DNA of 64,000 bases, taken from assembly GCA_022825925.1 (NCBI GenBank), contig JAJDVW010000053.1:1-64000 (forward strand), written 5' to 3'. This DNA comes from Pseudomonadales bacterium. GTDB lineage: Bacteria > Pseudomonadota > Gammaproteobacteria > Pseudomonadales > Azotimanducaceae. Positions within the stretch are counted from its first letter, which is position 1. Every line of letters begins with the position of its first letter. The translations under genes and the position numbers were made by a program. Shown in pieces: positions 58,979-64,000 of the stretch. The notes under the pieces are model-generated. The model was not told the origin of the DNA. It made no database searches and saw only the letters and a list, made by a program, of their open reading frames with translations.

Positions 58979-60166
58979 TCAGTAGCTGATGCGTTGCGCG
59001 AGGGTCACCCAGCGGCCGTCCCGGACCACGCTCAGGACCGACTCGCTGGCGCCCTTGTGGTCGTCCGGGCCGAAGGACAGGTGGTAGCCGAACATGTCCG
59101 TGATGTCGTGCATGCTCTCGAGCGCCGCGATGAGCTTCTCGCGGGTCAGGTCCCGGCCGGCGATCTCGAGGGCCTGCACCACCAGGTCCGCGCCGCGCCA
59201 GCCCTCCATCGCCGGCAGTCCCGGCTCCTCGCCGAAGCGCTCGACGTAGCCCTCGAACCACGCGCGCACTTCGGGCGACATGTCGTCGTCGGGATAGACC
59301 CGGGCCATGTGCACGAAGGCGTAGTAGCCCTCGCCGGCCTCGTGCTCGGCGATCACCTGCCCGTAGGCGGCGTTGTTGCCGACCCAGGCGACGTCTTCCC
59401 AACCCATCTTGCGCGCGGAATCGAGCACCAGGATCGTGTCACGGTGGACCGTGCCCATCAGCACGAGGTCGCAGTCGGCGTTGCGCAGCCGCAGGATCGC
59501 CGCCGTGAACTCCGTCGCGTCGGGCTTGTGCGCGGAGGTCTCGGCAATCTCGATGCCCATCACCGCCGTCTGGTCCTGGACCCCTTCCAGGATCTCGATG
59601 CCGTAGTCCGTGTCCTGGTACATGACGCAGACCGTCTCCTTGCCCCGCTCCTCCACGAAGTACTTCACCGCCGCACGCATCTCGTCGTAGTAGATGCCGT
59701 GCTGGGCGAACATCAGCTTCTCGAAGGGCTCGACCATGGACCGGGCGCCCGTGCCGGGGAACAGGTTCGGCACGCCCTGTTCGAACTGCTGCGCCATGAC
59801 CGCGTTGTTCGTCGGCGTGCCGACGGCGGTCAGCATGGCGAAGATCCTGTCGCGGTTGATCAGCTTGTTGGCGGCCTGGATCGCGCGGGGCACCTGGTAC
59901 TGCGTGTCCTCGACGATGAGCCGGAGCTGGCGGCCGTGCACGCCCCCGGCGGCGTTGGCGTCCTCGAACCGCATGCGCATGCCGTTCACCACGCCCACGC
60001 CCCAGATGGCGATGGGGCCGGAAAGGTCGGTGTGGGTGCCGAAGATCACCTCGGTGTCGGTGACGCCGTCCACGGTCATGGTCGAGTCGCCCCCGGACTC
60101 GGAATCCTCCGGTGCGCCGCAGGCCGCCAGGAGCGCAAGCGGCACCAGGATGGCGAGTTTTTTCAT
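58979..60166 (-). CDS. Branched-chain-type ABC substrate-binding lipoprotein
   Basis: A 395-residue periplasmic binding protein (LivJ/UrtA type). The lipoprotein signal is MKKLAILVPLALLAACG, with Cys17 as the lipid anchor. The two lobes carry V-I-F-G-T-H-T-D-L-S-G-P-I-A and V-C-V-M-Y-Q-D-T-D-Y-G-I. The ATG at 60166 has an AGGACAAGG site upstream. No ABC permease or ATPase is next to it; the following genes are the Rieske and PQQ dehydrogenase genes, which suggests it captures the same kind of substrate. Function inferred from family. Confidence 0.86.
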   Translation of the reverse strand: MKKLAILVPLALLAACGAPEDSESGGDSTMTVDGVTDTEVIFGTHTDLSGPIAIWGVGVVNGMRMRFEDANAAGGVHGRQLRLIVEDTQYQVPRAIQAANKLINRDRIFAMLTAVGTPTNNAVMAQQFEQGVPNLFPGTGARSMVEPFEKLMFAQHGIYYDEMRAAVKYFVEERGKETVCVMYQDTDYGIEILEGVQDQTAVMGIEIAETSAHKPDATEFTAAILRLRNADCDLVLMGTVHRDTILVLDSARKMGWEDVAWVGNNAAYGQVIAEHEAGEGYYAFVHMARVYPDDDMSPEVRAWFEGYVERFGEEPGLPAMEGWRGADLVVQALEIAGRDLTREKLIAALESMHDITDMFGYHLSFGPDDHKGASESVLSVVRDGRWVTLAQRISY

Positions 60167-60256
60167 TGCCTTGTCCTCCACGAACGATGCGCTCCCCGAA
60201 GACGGGCGAGTTTACTCAAATCAGGACGTGAGCACCGCAGATCAGATACTTGGGCG

Positions 60257-60418
60257 ACCATGACCACGCGACTCCGGATAGCAGCGAGGTGGTCCTCCCA
60301 CCCCGGTTCGACGTCGGGTCCCTCCAGGGCGTCACATCTGGCGAAGAACGCGTCGACGTCACCGGCGGACGCTCCCCCACTGCCAGCTCACCGAGAAACA
60401 GGGCGATCGGCTTGACCC
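60257..60418 (-). pseudogene. Remnant of a small gene beside hicB
   Basis: Downstream of hicB the minus strand reads K-P-I-A-L-F-L-G-E-L-A-V-G-E-R in one frame and G-D-V-D-A-F-F-A-R-C-D-A-L-E-G-P-D-V-E-P in another, with the composition of a real gene. It could be an eroded short antitoxin-like protein. I cannot name the family. Confidence 0.35.
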
Positions 60419-60419
60419 G

Positions 60420-60742
60420 TCACCGGTTCGCCAGCCCTTCGGCAAGGTAGGTGGCCGCAAGCTGGTTCAAACTGACGCCCCGCGGGCCAGCCGCATGTGG
60501 AGCGTCTTCGGAATCCGTTGCAGGAACTGCCCACTGTAGCTCTTGGGCTGCGGCAAGACGCCCTTGTCTTCGCGTTCCGCCATCGCCCACGCGTCGAATG
60601 CATCGCACGCTTCCGTGATCGCCTCGTCAATCGTCGCGCCGTCGGCGATGCAGCCAGGCAGGTCCGGGATACTCGCCATGAAGCCGCCTCCCTCCGAGGC
60701 GGGAAGAGGGCTTACGTTGATCGCATAGTCTTCGAAGTTCAT
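60420..60742 (-). pseudogene. hicB: HicB-family antitoxin, frameshifted near the C-terminus
   Basis: The ATG at 60742 begins MNFEDYAINVSPLPASEGGG, then S-I-P-D-L-P-G-C-I-A-D-G-A-T, the HicB partial RNase H fold. The C-terminal DNA-binding part fails: after H-M-R-L-A-R the frame ends as G-A-S-V and stop at 60467. In the next frame the expected G-V-S-L-N-Q-L-A-A-T-Y-L-A-E-G-L continues to a stop at 60420. Bases for about four residues (R-A-A-R-E-type) seem lost here. It overlaps the HicA stop by 4 nt, the usual order. HicB normally binds HicA and represses the operon. Confidence 0.72.
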
Positions 60743-60990
60743 CGGGTCTCCTCCACGAGTTGGACCAATCGACGGATGTAGACCGGCTTTATCCGCTTGG
60801 GCATGGGGATCGTCAGGTGATGACCGAGTGCGTTGGTGAGGACCGCGTGGCTCGCGTGGCTCGTTCCTCGTTGACGTAACGTCATTCCATTTGCTCGGGC
60901 AATCGCCCGTCGTTCCCAAGCGTCCAATCGGCCTGCGGATTGGCCCGCATGGCATCGACCAGTTTCGTCGCGCGCGCGGTTGACGACGAT
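60739..60990 (-). pseudogene. hicA: HicA-family toxin, frameshifted
   Basis: The N-terminal part (KLVDAMRANPQADWTLG) is in one frame and the RNA-binding core (AIARANGMTLRQRGTSHAS, H-A-V-L-T-N-A-L-G-H-H-L-T-I-P) in another; the break is near CTTGGGAACGACGGG. A 9-bp duplication AGCCACGCG gives S-H-A-S-H-A at the catalytic G-S-H region, where one copy is usual. No clear start codon remains. HicA cuts mRNA when HicB is lost; with both genes broken the module is inactive. Confidence 0.68.
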
Positions 60991-61527
60991 ACGGAATACG
61001 GTATCGCAGTCAACGCCCTCAAACCCGTGTCGTCCCCGGGTTTCCTCCCGGATTCCCCCGCAGGCAAGGACGCACCGCCGAATGGCCGATTAGTACCTGT
61101 GCAAGCCGCCGGGCGAAGCTCCGCATGATCTGCACGGGAGCCCCATCGGATCCTCGTCATCGCAGTTCTCGACCCCCAAGAGTGGGCCCCACACCGCGCT
61201 TGAAACCAAGCTACCGGGCCCGGCAGCGTTCGCCTCCCAAGCCTCGGCCCCTGTATGATCGCCAGCGGGGGTGCCGACGAAAGTCGGGCTGGCTCTTGCG
61301 CCGTGAGGCTTGCCACGACCGCAAGGCTTGTATGCTGCGCCCGACGTGGGTGGCGACCAACCCGATGACGGACTCAGACACCAGATGTCGAAGTTGGCAG
61401 GGGACGGCCGTGTGAGTGACCATGCGCCGACACCCGATTCGGCAGTTGAAGGGCGATGGACGACCCAACCCGAAGCATGCCCCGTCTTCCCGCCTCGGGC
61501 ACGACCTGGCCGAAGGAAACCGTACCA
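60991..61527. other. 537-bp stretch without a recognised gene
   Basis: Between the decayed hicA and the restriction-modification gene. Several short open frames exist on both strands but none shows a family pattern. The region before the large gene contains CTTGCCA and TATGCT strings 15 bp apart near 61311-61338, a weak promoter at best. Confidence 0.4.
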
Positions 61528-64000
61528 ATGAGCAACGGCTTCCAACGCGTTCTGGACCACATCCGGGCCATCGCCGGCACGGAGGCCGAGAAGGGTCGCC
61601 TGTTCGAGCGGCTGATGAAGACGTACTTCCACCAGGATCCACTTTACGGCAACCGCTTCTCCGACGTGTGGCTGTGGTCCGAGTGGCGGCCGCGACGGCC
61701 GGAGTCCGGCCCCGACATCGGCATCGACCTCGTCGCCGAAGAACGCGGCGGCGGTTACTGCGCGATCCAGTGCAAGTGTCACGCGCCGGGCACGCGGATC
61801 GACAAGAAGGCCCTCGATTCCTTCATCTCCGCTTCCGCGCGGGTGCCGTTCACGGCCCGGATTGTCGTCGATACCGGCGATGGCTGGGGTCCCAACGCGA
61901 TCAGGACTCCGACCGGCCTGGAGCCGGAGTGCCACGTGCTGCGCTTCGGCGATCTGGCGAGTCGTCCCTTCGACTGGCCGGATCTGGTCCGTGAAGCGCC
62001 CGAGGCGCTGTCGCTGCGTCGTGATCCGTTTCGTCTGCGCCCGCATCAGCAGCAGGCTTTCGACGATGTCCTGAGAGGGCTCGCGGCGCATGATCGCGGC
62101 AAGCTGATCATGGCCTGCGGCACCGGCAAGACCTTCACGGCGCTTCGCATCGCCGAGAGGGTCGCGGGCGAGAGCGGGCGGGTGCTCTATCTGGTGCCGT
62201 CGATCTCGCTGTTCCAGCAGTCCATGCGGGAGTGGGCGGAACAACGCGCACTGCCGCATCGCTACATCGGCATCTGTTCCGACGCGCGGGCGGGGCGCAG
62301 CGACGAGGATGCCTCGTTCCTGGAGCTGGAAATCCCCGTGACGACCGATCGGCGCACCGTCGGCCAAGCGCTGCGGTTTGCGCCGTCCGGCGCGATGACG
62401 GTCGTGTTCTGCACCTACCACTCTCTCGGCCTGGTCGAACGGGCGCAGGACGAGGGCGCGCCGCCCTTCGACCTCGTGCTCTGCGACGAGGCGCACCGGA
62501 CGACCGGCGTGGAACGCCCCGGCGACAAGACATCGCCCTTCGTGCTCGTGCACGACGCAACCCGCATCCGGGCTCATAGGCGCCTCTACATGACCGCGAC
62601 GCCACGCCTCTATACCGAGGGGGCGAAGACCAGGGCGGCGAGTCACCGCGTCGAAGTGTTCTCGATGGACGATGGGGCAACCTTCGGGCCGGAGTTCCAC
62701 CGCCTGCCCTTCTCGCGGGCAGTCGAGCAGGATCTGCTGTCGGACTACAAGGTCGTCGTGCTTGCCCTCTCCGAGGCCCATGCGGACCAGGCGTTGCAGG
62801 CGCATCTGGCGTCGAGCGGCGGCACCATCAACCTGAGCGATGCGGCGAGGATGATCGGGTGCTGGCAGGCGCTGCGGAACCCCGAAAACCGGCCACCGGG
62901 CGAGGGGCCGATTCAGCCGCTCGGCCGGGCGATCACGTTCACGAAGACCATCGCATCCTCGAAGCTCCTGGCCGAGCACTGGAGCGGTGTCGTCGAGCAG
63001 ACGACGGCGCTGCTGCCGGAAGCGGAGCGAAGGACGGCATTCCGGTGCGAGACCCGCCACGTGGACGGCCAGAACCATGCGCTCGAGCGCAAGGCCCGCA
63101 TCGAGTGGTTGAAGGGCTCGACCGACGGCGCCTGCCGTATTCTCTCCAACGCGCGATGCCTGTCGGAGGGCATCGACGTGCCGGCCCTCGACGCGGTCAT
63201 CTTCATGACCGAGCGCCGGAGCGTCGTCGATGTCGTCCAGGCGGTGGGCCGCGCGATGCGCAAGGCCGAAGGCAAGACGCACGGCTACATCGTGCTGCCG
63301 GTGGCGGTGCCGGCGGGTCGGGACCCCGCGCTGGTCCTGGACTCCGGCAAGGAGTTCGACATCGTGTGGAGCGTGCTGCGCGCCCTGCGTTCACATGACG
63401 ACCGCCTGGATGCCGAGATCAACAAGATCGACCTCAACGACAACCCCACGGACCGCATCGTCTTCAACCGGGACGGGATCGACGGCGACGCGTTGCCCGA
63501 TGCGCCGGCGCTGCCCTTCCCGCCGCTCGACCTTCCGCCCGGCGCCATCTACGCGAAGATCGTCGAGAAGTGCGGAGACCGGAGGTACTGGGAGAGCTGG
63601 GCCAAGGACGTCGCCGACATCTTCAAGCGCCTGGTGACACGGATCGAAGGGTTGCTCGCGCACCCCGACAACGTGGCGCTGAACGAGTGGTTCGAGGCCT
63701 TCCACGAGGAATTGCGCGTATCGATCAACGACGCGATCACCACGCAGAGCGCCATCGACATGATGGCCCAGCACCTGCTGACCCGGCCTGTCTTCGAGGC
63801 GCTGTTCGAGCATTACGACTTTGCCGGCGGCAACCCGGTGGCCCGGGCGCTGGACGCACTGCGACGGGACTTCGGAGAGTTCGGGCTGGAGAACGAGACC
63901 CGCGACCTCGAAGGATTCTACGAGAGCGTGCGGCTACGTGCGCGGGGGCTCGACAATCCGGAGGCCCGCCAGCGCGTGCTGATGGAGCTCTACGAGAAGT
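61528..64000 (+). CDS. Type ISP restriction-modification enzyme, N-terminal part (runs off window)
   Basis: The first 824 residues of a large protein starting MSNGFQRVLDHIRAIAGTEA. An Mrr-like nuclease comes first: G-I-D-L with D67, and I-Q-C-K with K83. An SF2 helicase follows with Walker A C-G-T-G-K-T at 197-202, D-E-A-H, M-T-A-T-P and a QAVGRAMR arginine motif. LlaBIII/LlaGI-type single-chain enzymes have this order, followed by a coupler and an adenine methyltransferase, which would lie beyond 64000. The last residues seen belong to the helical coupler region. These enzymes protect against phage by translocating and cutting unmethylated DNA. Without the methyltransferase part the call is by architecture. 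Confidence 0.82.
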   Translation, partial: MSNGFQRVLDHIRAIAGTEAEKGRLFERLMKTYFHQDPLYGNRFSDVWLWSEWRPRRPESGPDIGIDLVAEERGGGYCAIQCKCHAPGTRIDKKALDSFISASARVPFTARIVVDTGDGWGPNAIRTPTGLEPECHVLRFGDLASRPFDWPDLVREAPEALSLRRDPFRLRPHQQQAFDDVLRGLAAHDRGKLIMACGTGKTFTALRIAERVAGESGRVLYLVPSISLFQQSMREWAEQRALPHRYIGICSDARAGRSDEDASFLELEIPVTTDRRTVGQALRFAPSGAMTVVFCTYHSLGLVERAQDEGAPPFDLVLCDEAHRTTGVERPGDKTSPFVLVHDATRIRAHRRLYMTATPRLYTEGAKTRAASHRVEVFSMDDGATFGPEFHRLPFSRAVEQDLLSDYKVVVLALSEAHADQALQAHLASSGGTINLSDAARMIGCWQALRNPENRPPGEGPIQPLGRAITFTKTIASSKLLAEHWSGVVEQTTALLPEAERRTAFRCETRHVDGQNHALERKARIEWLKGSTDGACRILSNARCLSEGIDVPALDAVIFMTERRSVVDVVQAVGRAMRKAEGKTHGYIVLPVAVPAGRDPALVLDSGKEFDIVWSVLRALRSHDDRLDAEINKIDLNDNPTDRIVFNRDGIDGDALPDAPALPFPPLDLPPGAIYAKIVEKCGDRRYWESWAKDVADIFKRLVTRIEGLLAHPDNVALNEWFEAFHEELRVSINDAITTQSAIDMMAQHLLTRPVFEALFEHYDFAGGNPVARALDALRRDFGEFGLENETRDLEGFYESVRLRARGLDNPEARQRVLMELYEK

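Noticed and set aside
61090-63282. A 730-codon minus-strand frame opposite the restriction-modification gene
   Set aside because: The plus strand encodes intact nuclease and helicase motifs over the same span. The opposite frame has none.
1-64000. CRISPR arrays, rRNA, tRNA, riboswitches, integrase/att sites and replication origins
   Set aside because: None was recognised on either strand. Regular repeats present are all explained by coding tandem repeats or the two 91-bp copies.

Overview
The window is GC-rich DNA, roughly 65-70% by eye, from a Gram-negative bacterium, most likely a gammaproteobacterium of marine or host-associated type. The evidence is a TonB-dependent receptor with its FecI/FecR-type regulators, an LpxH-like lipid A hydrolase, a LexA box of the gamma-proteobacterial CTGT-N8-ACAG type, and a two-component pair that resembles the proteobacterial dedicated sortase regulators PdsS/PdsR. 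Gene density is high on both strands. Many genes overlap by 4-8 nt, and several convergent genes overlap at their 3' ends.

Layout. 1-4.5 kb: the 3' part of a giant Ig-like repeat surface protein whose last domains are broken by frameshifts. 4.7-9.3 kb: a minus-strand run of aminotransferase, LLM flavin oxidoreductase, NUDIX hydrolase, glycosyltransferase and LpxH-like hydrolase. 9.4-19 kb: a frameshifted macro-domain gene and scattered metabolic genes (PhyH dioxygenase, aldehyde dehydrogenase, VOC protein, serine hydrolase, Uma2 nuclease, DsbA-like isomerase, Sir2, a VWA protein, a phosphotransferase). 19-24 kb: a frameshifted NadR-like kinase, a LuxR-type HTH fragment, the PdsR/PdsS-like pair and an Rpn-family nuclease. 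24-30 kb: an MBL hydrolase, a membrane Ser/Thr kinase translationally coupled to a MORN-repeat protein, and a lower-GC STAS-ATPase-STAS protein. 30-36 kb: pyruvate kinase, then a DNA repair operon of a FAN1-like VRR-NUC nuclease and a nuclease-helicase with an iron-sulfur cysteine set, preceded by a LexA box and a TATAAT promoter.

36-43 kb holds two coiled-coil paralogues, an unknown conserved gene, an HpcH/HpaI aldolase, remnants of a P450 and an IS630 transposase, a CaiB-type CoA-transferase, a glutathione S-transferase and a SulP transporter. 43.6-49.5 kb is a likely catabolic cluster: three enoyl-CoA hydratase-like proteins, two DsbA/HCCA-isomerase-like proteins, a phosphotriesterase-family hydrolase and an LLM oxidoreductase. 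49.6-55.4 kb is a FecI-FecR-TonB receptor cell-surface signalling set with a periplasmic serine hydrolase. 55.4-60.2 kb holds a VOC protein, a shattered DUF3604 gene, a PQQ dehydrogenase, a Rieske protein and a branched-chain-type substrate-binding lipoprotein. 60.2-61 kb is a decayed HicAB module. 61.5 kb to the end is the 5' part of a type ISP restriction-modification enzyme that runs off the window.

Two themes stand out. First, a 91-bp hairpin-bearing repeat occurs at two loci. In one it sits in frame inside a NUDIX gene, in the other it supplies the C-terminus of an HTH gene, much as intragenic palindromic elements do in Rickettsia. Second, dispensable genes (macro domain, NadR-like, HicAB, DUF3604, P450, transposase, surface protein tail) carry frameshifts while central genes are intact, which suggests real genome erosion. 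No tRNA, rRNA or CRISPR array was seen.
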